From NCBI GenBank assembly GCA_963678675.1, contig OY783195.1, positions 22,048,283-22,112,282 of the forward strand: a stretch of 64,000 bases of DNA, read 5' to 3'. The stretch is from Xiphydria camelus (lineage: Eukaryota; Arthropoda; Insecta; Hymenoptera; Xiphydriidae). The stretch's first letter is position 1, and each line of letters starts with the position of its first letter. Both the position numbers and the translations under genes were made by a program. The notes beneath the pieces were generated by a model. That model was not told the DNA's origin. It saw only the letters and a list, made by a program, of their open reading frames with translations, and did no database searches. Shown here in pieces: positions 1-10,594 of the stretch.

Positions 1-176
1 ACCAACTAATAATTCCTTCAACTGCTCCACTTTCAAAAATCACAGTAATTCATTTTTACCAATTTTTTTACCAGTCACGTTAGTGCAGCATTAATAATGT
101 ATTATAACCGTTTAAATTTGCCCGCGGGTGTTTGGCTCGGTGGCGCAATCTGCTTCAGTTTTGCCCAGCCAACCTC
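1..176 (-). repeat. Terminal part of a SAP-ORF mini-element, cut by the window edge
   Basis: This stretch is an inverted, diverged copy of 19931-20105. Its outer end reads GAGGTTGGCTGGG on the minus strand, next to AAT, exactly as in the second copy. The ATG that opens the SAP-like ORF there is found here at 51-53 on the minus strand, but a 2-nt insertion brings a stop codon after six residues. The element continues to the left of the window. Confidence 0.6.
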
Positions 177-401
177 ATTTATAACAAATAATAATTAAGA
201 AATCTTGGTAAATTCGCTTACGATGGAGATTGTTGCGCGCGCAGTCGTGAAGTGCGGCAACGCCGCAGGGCGCGCCAAGTATAGGGATCGTGCATGTGGC
301 GGCTTGATGATGGGGTTCATCGCTGAACCACCAGAGGCGTCCTGATCGCCTGAAGCGACACAGAAGTCTAAAGGCCCGTATCCATTTGTAACAGATGACC
401 C
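177..401. other. No recognised feature
   Basis: I see no gene, tRNA or convincing repeat here. It is moderately GC-rich between 220 and 390 and includes a short reading frame without recognisable motifs. Confidence 0.4.
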
Positions 402-656
402 GTAAGCATGTTTAAGCATAATTTCGTAAGAATGATATTTCTGATTGGTCAATCCTTACTGTTACTGCTTACGTTTTTTCACGTGTGATGGCCTTAACAC
501 CGAACCTGTAATGGCCTTCACACGTGAAAAAACGTAAGCAGTAACAGTAAGAATTGACCAATCAGAAAGCCTGTTTAAGCATAATTCCGTAAGAATGATA
601 TTTCTGATTGGTTAATCCTTACTGTTACTGCTTACGTTTTTTCACGTGTGATGGCT
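402..656. repeat. Triple-arm inverted repeat (A, A', A)
   Basis: A 60-65 bp module containing TTACTGTTACTGCTTACG and TTCACGTGTG occurs three times: forward at about 430-492, inverted at about 512-575 and forward again at about 590-656. The first two arms can fold into a long hairpin. No coding capacity is seen. It abuts the MITE that begins near 660. Confidence 0.7.
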
Positions 657-659
657 TTA

Positions 660-1082
660 AGGGGCCTATTTCATGGATCCGACACGTCGGATTGTCGTAT
701 ACGACAAGTCACTCCGATTGGCTGTGAAAAAATCGGGTGGGGTCCGTCGCAGATATCTTGTCGGAGCAATGAAATAGGGTCGATTGACGACAAAATTCAC
801 GTTTGTACCATTAGTGCCAATACAATTCGTAAAACGTCAATATTTTTCAGATAGCCATCGGTGGCGTTGAACGTAGCTTACTGTCGCGCCATCACCCGGC
901 CATGCACGAGTCCTATTTTTCGTCGTACGAAACCGTCGCTTGAAGTTCAGCACTGCTGAACTTTCGAATGACGAAAAATACCGTCGGTCCGACAGATTTA
1001 CCCCACCACCACTTTTTGTCACAGCCAATCGGAGTGACTTGTCGTATACGACAATCCGACGTGTCGGATCCATGAAGGCCCC
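660..1082. repeat. MITE with about 75-bp TIRs (E1)
   Basis: The ends GGGGCC...GGCCCC are followed inward by matching arms at 665-735 and 1008-1078 that share CATGGATCCGACACGTCGG and GTCGTATACGACAAGTCA. Flanking trinucleotides are TTA or TAA on the left and TTA on the right. A second, inverted and diverged relative is at 2080-2628. The 3-bp TTA/TAA target fits PIF/Harbinger MITEs. Confidence 0.75.
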
Positions 1083-1085
1083 TTA

Positions 1086-1297
1086 GGCCCGCCGCAAATT
1101 GAGCCCAGCCCAAGCATGGCACACGCGCAGCCCACGCGTGCGTTACTTCTGTAAGACATGATTTCAAACGGAGTGGCGCATACTGGAGAGCTGAGTCCAA
1201 TATGCGCCACTCCGTTTGAAATCATGTCTTACAGAAGTAACGCACGCGTGGGCTGCGCGTGTACTGTGCGTGGGCTGGGCTCAATTTGCGGCGGGCC
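1086..1297. repeat. Palindromic MITE with TTA target duplication (E2)
   Basis: This is a near-perfect hairpin. The left arm (from GGCCCGCCGCAAATTG) and the right arm (to CAATTTGCGGCGGGCC) each span about 100 bp and meet around 1190. TTA lies immediately outside both ends (1083-1085 and 1298-1300). PIF/Harbinger-type by target site. Confidence 0.8.
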
Positions 1298-1300
1298 TTA

Positions 1301-2076
1301 AGGTCGGGACATACCGTATGTCCGCGATCATTTGAACCATAGGAAAATTGCGAGTTTTGCATGAGCACCCCTTTGGGTCTCCTTGTCCAATAGAATCACC
1401 GGAGAAGCGTGAATGCGCATGCGTAGTCATCCGCGAGTGTGGCGTCGTCAGCAAGTTCAGATCGATTATTTCGATAACCGATCTGAACTTGCTGACGACG
1501 CCACACTCGCGGATGACTACGCATGCGCATTCACGCTTCTCCGGTGATTCTATTGGACAAGGAGACCCAAAGGGGTGCTCATGCAAAACTCGCAATTTTC
1601 CTATGGTTCAAATGATCGCGGACATACGGTACATTACCGGGCCGTGCCAGGGCCGGGACACGGCCGTCATTCGACCCTGGCACGGCACGTTAAAGGGTGA
1701 GACATACATTACCGGGCCGTGCCAGGGTTGAACACGGCCGAAGAGGAAGAAATGGTCAGAACCCTTGCACGGCGCGTGTATCTAGGAATAACACATGTCC
1801 GTCAGTCGTTAGTTGGCTTGGAAACTGCTACGTGGCTAGGTGCTAAAACACGTAAATTACGGAAACACGAGAAGCGCGGCCGGACCGTCACCGTGAAAAA
1901 GTATAACTGAACTAACTGGCCCGGCCCGGTGACGGTCCGTTGGCGACGCCCGGTCACGGCCCGGTAAAGTGAGAACAAAAGCATTTGATTCTATTGGACA
2001 GATCGTCCGCCGGACGACGGACGATACTCGGCCGTGCTTCGGCCCTGGCATGGTCCGGTAATGTATGTCCCGACCT
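1301..2076. repeat. Composite inverted-repeat element with TTA target duplication (E3)
   Basis: The termini are AGGTCGGGACATAC and GTATGTCCCGACCT, with TTA on both sides (1298-1300 and 2077-2079). Inside are a roughly 318-bp palindrome and several modules built on GGGCCGTGCCAGGG and its complement near 1635-1735 and 2030-2055. No transposase is seen. Confidence 0.75.
1313..1630. repeat. Near-perfect 318-bp palindrome
   Basis: The left arm (1313 to about 1464) is matched base for base by the right arm (about 1478 to 1630) around a loop of about 14 bp. Because the arms mirror each other, both strands show the same open frame, which is an effect of symmetry and not a gene. It could extrude as a cruciform or be transcribed into a long hairpin. 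Confidence 0.85.
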
Positions 2077-2079
2077 TTA

Positions 2080-2628
2080 GGCTAATATTTCATGGATCCG
2101 ACATGTCGGATTGTCGTATACGACAAGTCACTCCGATTGGCTATGACAAAAAGTGGTGGTGGGGGAAATCTGTCGGACCGACGGTATTTTTCGTCGTAGG
2201 TACGAAAGTTCAGCAGTGTTGAACTTCAAGCAACGGTTTCATACGACAAAAAATAGGGTCGTGTGCATGGGCGTGTGATGGCGCGACAGTATAACGCCAC
2301 CGATGGCTATCTGAGAAATATTGACGTTACGAATTGTATTGGCACTGATGGTGCGAAAGTGAATTTTATTATATTTTAAAAAATGGGAAAATTTTCAATA
2401 TTTAAATTCATTTTAATACAATGAGTACCCGGACTGCCAAACTTCACCACTTGGCGGCACCACCATTTCCAGACTGTTGCAGCGACAAACAGAAGTGTCG
2501 TAAATCGACCCTATTTCATTCATCCGACAAGATATCTGCGACGGACCCCCACCCGATTTTTTCATAGCCAATCGGAGTAATTTGTCGTATACGACAATCC
2601 GACATGTCGGATCCATGAAATATTAGCC
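2080..2628. repeat. MITE with TTA target duplication, inverted relative of E1 (E4)
   Basis: The termini are GGCTAATATTTCATGG and its complement. Arms contain the same TCCGACATGTCGGATTG and GTCGTATACGACAAGTCA modules as E1. TTA flanks both ends (2077-2079 and 2629-2631). About 120 bp of extra AT-rich sequence near 2360-2480 distinguishes it from E1. Confidence 0.75.
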
Positions 2629-2631
2629 TTA

Positions 2632-2958
2632 CGTTACGGCTAGTGGAGACGGAATTCTGTTGCATGTTATCCGTAACCAATTTGACACGCGTAACCGTTA
2701 CAAGCCGAACCACCACTTGTCGGTTTTTAGCCGTCGCATCAAAGGACTGCTACGTTACGCGCGGCGACTAGTTGGGACGAGTGCATAGGTTTCGTGTATC
2801 GTTGTCTGTTGCATGCGTAAGGTGACCGCCTAATCATTGCTCGCAATGCCCACATATTTCGACGATAATGGGACGAATGATACAATTGAAAATAATATTG
2901 ATGAGGAAGATGATTGAGATAAGTGAATAATAATAATCTATATAATATATACAACAAA
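2632..2958. other. No recognised feature
   Basis: Mixed-composition sequence with no supported gene. Repeated GTTACG and CGTTACG words occur but have no clear boundaries. Confidence 0.4.
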
Positions 2959-3110
2959 GTCGGGTTAGTTACACTATTTATAACTAAAGGACGGCTGAAC
3001 AGATTTTTATGACCTTTGATTCTTGGATTTGTCTCCGCCGCGAATAGCAGATAAGTATTAAAACATCTGAAAAATTTACGAAAAAAAAATTTATTAAGAA
3101 ATTAATTTTT
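2959..3110. repeat. Dispersed repeat shared with 11480-11590 (inverted)
   Basis: Words such as GTCGGGTTAGTTACAC, GGACGGCTGAACAGATTT and GATTTGTCTCCGCCGCGAA recur in reverse complement at 11480-11590. The sense resembles the 'aaacggctgaaccgatt' stretches found inside many non-autonomous insect DNA elements. Its class is not resolved. Confidence 0.55.
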
Positions 3111-3271
3111 CTAGAGAAGTTTCCTCGCGTACTCTGGAAAGTAAGAAAATCAAAAAAATGTCCTATGGCCAACCGCGCAGGTGAGCTTCGACCTGAATTC
3201 TTGACTTGGGCAGTATTTATGGTACAGTTAGAGTGGGCTTCAGACGAGTGCACTGCATAAGAACGAAAAGT

Positions 3272-4993
3272 GGTCGCATTCAGCAGATCGAGCATAAACC
3301 GCTACCGCCCAGTACGCTCAGAAGTAGCGCTCTCTGTTCTGCTGAGAACAAGTTCTGGCCGTGGCCTGCGATACATTAGGCGCGTAGCGCAGTAGATTTA
3401 AATGATCGACTTGTACTTTAGCTTTGAAAAATCGTACCTTGGGATTGAAATTTGGCTTTGTAAAATCGTTTAGAAACAATAAACTAATGTATTAAAAAGT
3501 TCGAAAAGAAACATTTTTTAGTTAGTAATAGACCCGTGAATATGTCCAAAATCGCCCGTTTTCTTATATTTAACTTCAAGTATTTAAAAATTCTGACGTG
3601 TGTGGTATGCAAATTTGAGAGTTAGATTCGTTTTTAGCGCACATAAATCTATAAGAATCATGTGGTTTGGTTCGAGTAACAAAATCACTGTTGTCCGGTG
3701 TTATCTCTGGTTACAAAATATTGTGTTGTTTAGATCAGTACCTCAGAGCTAAACAGTATTAACTCCATTGCCGGTGGCAAGAAAATGTAATTTTTTTCGT
3801 AATCTCTTATACAGGGTGTTCAAAAAGTCCCGGTACGGCCGATTATCTCAGCGGGAAAACATTTTAGAGAAAAATGTTTAATACAAAACTTTAAGGATTT
3901 TCCCTTGGCTACCCAGTGGTCGTATTGGATTTGACCTTGACCGTGACCTTTAAGGTAATATCAAATGCCTTCCTAAACCGTTCATCCGATTGCGATGAGA
4001 CTTTGGGGAATGGTTGGACGCATGTCCGCGAAGGTTTCTGAGTTAGTAAATCTTATAAAAGGTGTTCAAAAAGTACTGGTACTGATGATTATTATGCCTT
4101 CCTAAACCGTTCATCCGATTGCGATGAAAAGTTGGGGAATGGTTGGACGCATGTCCGCGAAGGTTTCTGAGTTAGTAAAGCTTATAAAAGGTGTTCAAAA
4201 AGTACTGGTACTGATGATTATTATGCCTTCCTAAACCGTTCATCCGATTGCGATGAAAAGTTGGGGAATGGTTGGACGCATGCCCGCAAAGGTTTTTGAG
4301 TTAGTAAATCTTATACAGGGTGTTCAAAAAGTACCGGTACGGATGATTATTATGCCTTCCTAAACCGTTCATCCGATTGCGATGAAAATTTGGGGAACAG
4401 TTGGACGCATATCCGCGAAGGTTTCTGAGTTAGTAAATCTTATACAGGGTGTTCAAAAAGTCGAACTATACTTGACCTAAATTTGACCTCCGCTGACAAT
4501 AAAGGTAACATGAAAAAAATGGTCAAGGACACATTTGAACGTGAAAAAAAATTAATTTGACCTCGATATAACCTTGAAGGTCATGGTCAAGGTCAAATCC
4601 AATATGACCATTGCGTAGCCCGGGAAAAATACTAAAAGTTTTGTATTAAAAATGTATTTAAACAATGGTGGACGGACGAAATCAATCCACAATCTACCCG
4701 TGCGAAGCCGGGACGGGCTGCTAGTAATACATAAAATATAAGATGTTCCGTTGGACGACAGACGGAATTCGACACATCGGTTCACAACGCTCGACATCAT
4801 TCATAAAATGCGCCAAAACTTCTTCCGATGGAAGTGAGCGGGAGCGCTGGAACGTAACTCTTCTTCGCTACAAAACATGGCGACCGCTAGCACTTACGCT
4901 CACTTGGAGCGCTCGGTAGAATGCGCGTTTAGCAGATTTTTACTGAGCTGCTCCACAACTGTTGCGGAGCGGAATGATCTGCTGAATGCACCC
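3272..4993. mobile_element. Inserted element with GCATTCAGCAGATC ends and AGT duplication
   Basis: The left end reads GGTCGCATTCAGCAGATC and the right end mirrors it as GATCTGCTGAATGCACCC. The trinucleotide AGT lies outside both ends (3269-3271 and 4994-4996). The uninterrupted arm at about 5600 has AGT only once. No transposase was found and the superfamily is unassigned. A truncated Helitron occupies 3805-4724 inside it. Confidence 0.6.
3805..4724 (+). mobile_element. 5'-truncated Helitron-like element with tandem ~125-bp units
   Basis: The 3' end is CCCGTGCGAAGCCGGGACGGGCTGCTAG followed by T. It combines a short GC stem-loop (CCCGT/ACGGG) with a CTAG terminus, as expected of Helitrons. 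The body holds about four tandem units of roughly 125 bp. Each carries a TACAGGGTGTTCAAAAAGT start, a CCTAAACCGTTCATCCGA core and GTTTCTGAGTTAGTAAA near its end. A complete copy with the 5' TC end is at 42851-44069. No Rep/helicase gene is present, so it is non-autonomous. Confidence 0.7.
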
Positions 4994-5136
4994 AGTGTCG
5001 ACTGCTCTTCTAATAGCTGTCAATTCGGGAGATCGAAGCGTTTCGTGTAACCTCAAAATCGTAAAGTTTTGAATTAGTAGTGAATACCTAGTTTGTAAAA
5101 GTGATGAGAAATAATCATGAATAGTCTTCCGAATTG

Positions 5137-5158
5137 TGTGTGTGTGTGTGTGTGTGTG
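5137..5158. repeat. (TG)n microsatellite
   Basis: About eleven TG units, at the inner edge of the palindromic arm. Confidence 0.9.
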
Positions 5159-5247
5159 ACAGCCATCGGGAAATCAGACGACGCTTTTCGCTCTTACGCT
5201 GCTTTCTTACGAAAAGTGTGAAACGTCTGATCTCCCGATGGCTATCA
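5157..5247. repeat. Short hairpin
   Basis: GACAGCCATCGGGAAATCAG at the left is mirrored by CTGATCTCCCGATGGCTATC at the right around a 45-bp loop. It forms the centre of the split palindromic element. Confidence 0.7.
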
Positions 5248-5711
5248 ATTCGGGAGATCGAAGTCTAAGCTCGAAATCGTGAATCTTTGAATAAATGGTA
5301 AGTAATGTTCAGAAGTGAGAGTTTACAATCATTCGGGTTTTTTCGATGTCCAACCGAATTACACGCCTCATGCCTATTTGTTTCAGAAATTATTTCCGCG
5401 CTAGCACCGCGCGTGTCTAGGAAGTAGTTTTACGAAGTGGCGTGAGCGATACCTAAGGTGTCAATTCGGAAGATTATTTATGATTATTTCTCATCACTTC
5501 TACAAATTATTCACTACTAATTCAAAACTTTACGATTTTGAGGTTACACGAAACGCTTCGATCTCCCGAATTGACAGCTATTAGAAGAGCAGTCGACACT
5601 TTTCGTTCTTATGCAGCGCACTCGTCTGAAGTCCACTCTAACTGTACCATAAATACTGCCGAAGTCAAGAATTTAGGTCGCAGCTCACCTGCGCGGTTGG
5701 CCATAGGACAT

Positions 5712-5907
5712 GCGCTACGTCCATTGCTGTAGTCAGACTCAAACTGAGGGTGGAAGTCGTGGCGTTGTGTCGTAACCTTGTTCGGTTACGTTACGGGATG
5801 GTTGACACGGCCAAAACTTCCGGAGCGAACCGTGTCATCTTGCAACGAGCCGTAACATGTTCGGTGTTACGTTACGGGTCATCTGTACAGATGGATACGC
5901 GCCTTTA
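5712..5907. other. GTTACG-rich spacer, no gene
   Basis: The words CGTTACGGG and GACACGG recur in both orientations (about 5780-5885), suggesting the remains of another hairpin element. Nothing codes. Confidence 0.4.
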
Positions 5908-6005
5908 ATGTGTTTCGAGTTACAGTGGCGGAAATATGAACATTTTTCCCAAAAAAAATAGTAACACTCGCCATTTTTGTGATTTTTGTTAGTGTTTCTT
6001 GCTAT

Positions 6006-8690
6006 TTATAATAATTTTATCCCTGATAGTTTTGGTCGGTTGGTGTTGACGTCTTGAGTATAATCTGTGTCCTCAATGTCATCATCATCGGTGATTCTGA
6101 AAATACAATGCTCTTCCATTGGTAAATTTTGGTCATCTTCGTCCTCACTGTCGATTCGAACCACCGGTACATTTTCGCATGACTGACCACTGCAGAAGCC
6201 ACACACAACGGAACACTTCAACCCAGCTTTCCTGCAGCCACATGCTGCACCGCATCCTTTTCGACAAGAGCATGAAATGAATTTCAATAAGGTGTCGGGT
6301 GCTGGTTGCTTTGTCATTGTGAGTGGAGCAAGTCCATATTGCTATCAAGTTTCCAGCCCCAGTCTTCTGGTTTTTTCTCGATTCCATACCATTTTTGGAC
6401 TTGGTGGTACATCCTGAATGCATGATACCGCGCAGCGTCCTTCGTTGGTGGCAAAGAAGCAAGATTGGGTTTACTTTTTGTGGTAGATTTAGCGAAACAT
6501 TGGTAGCGGATTTCTTCCAAGGTGTCCTCTTCCATGTTGCCACCATACAAAGCAACGAGAAAGCGCGCTCCAGCATCTGCGATGTGCTCTGGTGTTGCAT
6601 TCTGTTGTTTAAACTGTTTGAAGATGCTAATGGTGGCAGAGAGTCCTGCTGTTTTCTGGAGAAGTGAACAAAATTTTATTTTTCCTTGGCTGAAGATTGA
6701 CGATGTCGTGTCGCAGCCACTAAACGCATGGAGAAACAGAGTGTTCTCAGCTACTTCTTCATGTTTTAAACTATTCGCGGAATATAGTTTTTCAGCAATT
6801 ATGCCTATTCCTGGTTTGCGGGGGTAGATGTTACTTTGAGATGATGCTAATGCTGTCAGCAAAATAAGAAGATCAACGTCTTCACCAACTACGAAAACAG
6901 CATCAAATTTTGAGCACAAGGAAATCGCTATTCTAACAATCAACACATCAGCATCTTCTTCCGCCTGTTTAACAGTAATAACAGCCTGTTCCATTTTTTT
7001 CGTCAGCATCGAAATGAAATGGGTTTTATTGTTTTCATTGGCTAAAAATACTTCTTGGGAAACTTGAACCGACATTGTTTCATCGAAGAGAGCATCCGCA
7101 GACATATGCTTCTTCGATCGGCGAAGTCTTTCTGCGGTTTTGGTATTCTTTTTGTCACCATCAATCGGATATCCATCGAAAACAATGACTGCATGTGAAC
7201 CGTAGTGACTTCGTACATATTGAACGTACTTCCTCGGAAATGGACGTAAATGAATCATTACGATGCCATAGGGGCCATCCATATATTACGTAAGACGTTT
7301 GAGGGGTAGGGGGGGTGTGAATATTTCTTACGGTGTCTTACAATGGGGGGTCTAGACCTCATTTTACGTGAGAAATTCCTAGCCAAAAATGCTATCAAAT
7401 CACTCAATACAGATTGAAAGAAGCGCTGTACTTTGCATCAAATAAAGCAGTAATAATAGACAAAAGAATGTTCAAAACCCAGAATCAAGTAGAGAAGAGG
7501 CGACCTGCACGAGTGGCATTGCGTCGTGATCGGGAGCTTATGTGCATCTTCCGAGATAGTGAAACGGGAGTGGAAGACGTCGAGTGGGTTGAGGAGCAGG
7601 ACGTCTCTACTGAGGATACATTTTATTAAACGAAGTTTAAAAATGAAGTTACTTGAACTGAGTGAATATATGTTTTCTAATGTTTTCCGTTGATACGAAG
7701 AGTTAGAACGAGGATGAAGTGCATAAAGAAATATACCGTAGTAGACTATAAACTTTACATCAATCGTGTTGGGCTTCCACTCGGATAAAAGACGCTGTTG
7801 ATACACGATTAGAGAATAGCGAATAATGAGGAGTCTATTTAAACAGCTCCTATGTACAGCATTCTCGTTCTGACTATGTATGATGCTATTGTTTAGCAGG
7901 ACTGTTTCGAAATATAGTCAATCTCTTCCTAATATTCATCTGATATTTGAAAGCAGTATAAACGGCAAACTCAAGAATGACTTAAAAAAAGTTACGTCTT
8001 ATGTAAGATTTAGGGGGGGTCATCTGGAATCTTACAGTATCTTACACTGGGGAGAGGGGGGAGGGGGGTCAAAAAGAGACCAAAAATGTCTTACGTAATA
8101 TATGGATGGCCCCATACAACTTTGTGCAAAAGGTATTCTCCATCCAAAACATTGATTGGGTTATCTCCGAATTCCACACATTCTGTGTGTGTGGAAGTTG
8201 TGTAAAAACTTTATACAATGAGGATTTCATGCCTTTACGCAATCATTCCTCTGAGAAAAGCGACAAAGGGAATGGGGCAAGCTCGAATTTAAGATAATCT
8301 TTTAATTCGTCGTCGGATTTCGTCGCAATGCACATTCTTTGAAACAGCATGAGTGGGTTGATCTAAATTGTTGCTTCGCCGACTTTTATGCTGCTGTTGA
8401 CTGCTGCCAATGGGATGACCTTGTCTTTGCGTTTAAGTGTAATGGTCCCGAAATTCTCAAACGTGGCAACCATGTTCAACATCGCCTCGATACCTTTTTC
8501 TCTGGCCAAATGATAGTTAATCTTTCATTCTCGACAACTCCTGTACTTATGGAAAAAAGCGAATTGATTTCAGGGAAGTGAGGATGCTGAGTAAACCAGT
8601 TCAACAGTTTCTTTAAGTCTTCGTTGTCCCGAGTAATGCGTGAATTAACTTTTCCGGGAAAGGTGCGGGAATAATGCAAGCGCATTTACA
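6006..8690 (-). pseudogene. PIN/FEN-like nuclease + CXC-domain protein of copy 1, broken
   Basis: Read right to left, this encodes most of a transposon protein. Acidic motifs occur in the order VFDGY, EEDADVLI, GEDVDLLIL and SGCDTTSSI, which resembles the metal-binding acidic residues and the GCD-loop of FEN/XPG-type (PIN-like) nucleases. A linker with SLPPTKDAARYHAFR and EDWGWK follows, then a cysteine-rich stretch (about 6185-6260) of the CXC type (CSCRKGCGAACGCRK). Lesions are visible: a MITE at 7271-8113, an extra G near 7232, a 2-nt insertion near 6336 and an in-frame TGA at 8243-8245. The N-terminal exon region is lost. The family resemblance is from motif memory. Nuclease activity is an inference, and this copy cannot make a full protein. 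Confidence 0.7.
7271..8113. repeat. 843-bp MITE inserted in the nuclease gene
   Basis: Termini GGGGCCATCCATATATTACG and its complement enclose poly-G-rich arms (GTAAGAC...GAGGGGTAGGGGGGG). ATA flanks both ends (7268-7270 and 8114-8116). Copy 2 of the host transposon, near 29629, shows the empty site with a single ATA, so the boundaries are exact. A 71-codon open frame at 7414-7629 has no recognised motif. Confidence 0.85.
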
Positions 8691-8757
8691 GCCTAGATTC
8701 GCCGAAATATACCGCCCGCATTATGTCGAGATTGACCCTAGATTAACGAGGTATATA

Positions 8758-9960
8758 CAGGGTGGACCAGGTTAAACGTCATTTTTTTTATATGTGATAG
8801 AACAACAAAAAAAAAGTAGACTTTCATAAGAAAATTTGTTTCAAAAATGTTTCCTAACAAAGATACAGGGTGTCAAAGTTTCGAAAAAAAATGGTTTTCT
8901 CATCCTAACTTCTAAACTACTTGATCGATTTCCATAAAATTTCGCACAGATGCTAATGTCGTACAGCTCTAAGTAATAATTAAATAATTTTAAAAAATTC
9001 TCCAGTGGCGTAGATACTGGGGGCCGGTACCCCCCTTACCCCCCTCCCAATCTTCGGCGCCACTGGATATTTTGCAAAGAAAATTTAATTATTGGATTCC
9101 CCATTTAATTTAAAGAAAAAAATCACCCTTGCAATTTTTTGATTTGTGACTTCGTTTTTGAGATTTTTTTCTTTAAATTAAACCAGGAATCCAATAATTA
9201 AATTTTCTTTGCAAAATATCCAGTGGCGCCGAAGATTGCGAAGGGGGAAAGGGGGGTACTGGCCCCCAGTATCTATGCCACTGGAGAATTTTTTAAAATT
9301 ATTTAATTATTACTTAGAGCTGTACGACATTAGCCTGTGTGCAAAATTTCATGGAAATCGATCCAGTGGCTTAGAAGTTATGATAAGAAAACCATTTTTT
9401 TCGAAACTTTGACACCCTATATCTTTGTTAGGAAACATTTTTGAAACAAATTTTCTCATGAGAATCTATTTTTTGTTGTTGCTCTATCACATATCACAAT
9501 TAATGGAGTTCAACCTAGCTTTGGCCTGCTCGCAACCCTATAAATTAAAATAAATATCTCAAAAACGAAGCCATAAATCAAAAATTTGCAAGGGTGATTT
9601 TTTCCTCTAAATTAAACGGAGAATCCAATAATTAAATTTTCTTTGCAAAATATCCAGTGGCGCCGAAGATTGGGAGAGGGAAAGGGGGTGCCGGCCCCTA
9701 GTATCTATGCCACTGGAGAATTAAAAAAAATTATTTAATTATTGGTTAGAGCTGTTCTACACTAACCTGTGTGCGAAATTTCATGGAAATCGATCAAGTA
9801 GTTTAGAAGTTATGATGAGAAAACCATTTTTTTTCGAAACTTTGACACCCTGTATCTTTGTTAGGAAACATTTTTGAAAAAAATTTTCTTATGAAAGTCT
9901 ACTTTTTTTTTGTTGTTCTATCACATATAAAAAAAATGACGTTTAACCTGGTCCACCCTG
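8758..9960. repeat. CAGGGTG...CACCCTG palindromic MITE, copy A
   Basis: Ends CAGGGTGGACCAGG and CCTGGTCCACCCTG are flanked by TA on both sides. The interior contains mirrored modules (AAAATTTGTTTCAAAAATG, TCTTCGGCGCCACTGG, TCAAAAATTTGCAAGGG) that occur several times in alternating orientation. Copies B and C are at 21300-22218 and 44500-45664. The TA target and CAGGGT ends fit Tc1/mariner-type mobilisation. There is no transposase. Confidence 0.8.
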
Positions 9961-10594
9961 TATATATCACGGTGATACTAATTACTAAGAATCGATAGTC
10001 ATAATTCCGACCATCGTTTGTCGGAACAATATCGATACTTTTATTTTATCAATATATCGCGTCGTATTTATCGATATTAATTATAAATTGATATATTATT
10101 TTTCATTTATCGAAAAATTTCGATATCTTCGTCGTAAGTGTAATTTGTTCTTAGGAAATTTACCGTAAAAAATAGGAAGTGTTACTATGTTTTGGGAAAA
10201 ATATTCATCTTTCCGCCACTGTAACTCGAAACATATTACTTATAAAAAAAAACGAAGATACAAAAAATGTGAGGAATTTTTCTTCTTTAACTTTTATTTA
10301 AACATTTTTGTCGCATAATCAACCGCTGGGGTTATTTTAAAAAAAATTTTTGTCCCTTTAATTCAAGATGGCGGCTCGAGCGGTCACTCCCTCAGGTCGA
10401 AAACTTGGATTTTTTGTTAAGGTCCAGACCTTAACATCATATTTAAAAATTGTGACTACCCCACCTTTTGTAGAGTAAAGGCCTTTTTTGGCCCCCACTG
10501 ACTGGACTATAGCGTTTCGACCACTGTGCGGCGCTCCCTCGCCACATCCGCAGCCCGACCGGCATCGCCTCTAATGGTGCCCATCCACGTACAG

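Larger units (their letters stand above)
3165..5711. repeat. Palindromic element split by a later insertion
   Basis: The right arm 5458-5711 is continuous. Its reverse complement is found in two pieces, 3165-3271 and 4994-5137. Joining these pieces restores one arm, so the material between 3272 and 4993 was inserted later. The uninterrupted parent would be roughly 0.8 kb with arms of about 250 bp. Confidence 0.7.
5908..10510 (-). mobile_element. Long-TIR transposon with nuclease/CXC gene, copy 1
   Basis: The right terminus (about 10150-10510) ends GGCCCCCACTGACTGGACTA. It is the same terminal inverted repeat that bounds copy 2 at 28348-31245. The left terminus is truncated at about 5908, leaving only the inner part of the repeat (TAATGTGTTTCGAGTTACAG). 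The element lies in reverse orientation. Two later insertions interrupt it: 7271-8113 and 8758-9960. The 5' end of the gene, present in copy 2, is missing between about 8690 and 10055. Confidence 0.75.

Noticed and set aside
1281..1731. Two overlapping reading frames on opposite strands with the same N-terminus
   Set aside because: They are mirror images produced by the 318-bp palindrome at 1313-1630.
7261..7282. ATG near 7282 as the start of the nuclease protein of copy 1
   Set aside because: It lies inside the MITE inserted at 7271. Copy 2 shows that the protein continues upstream.
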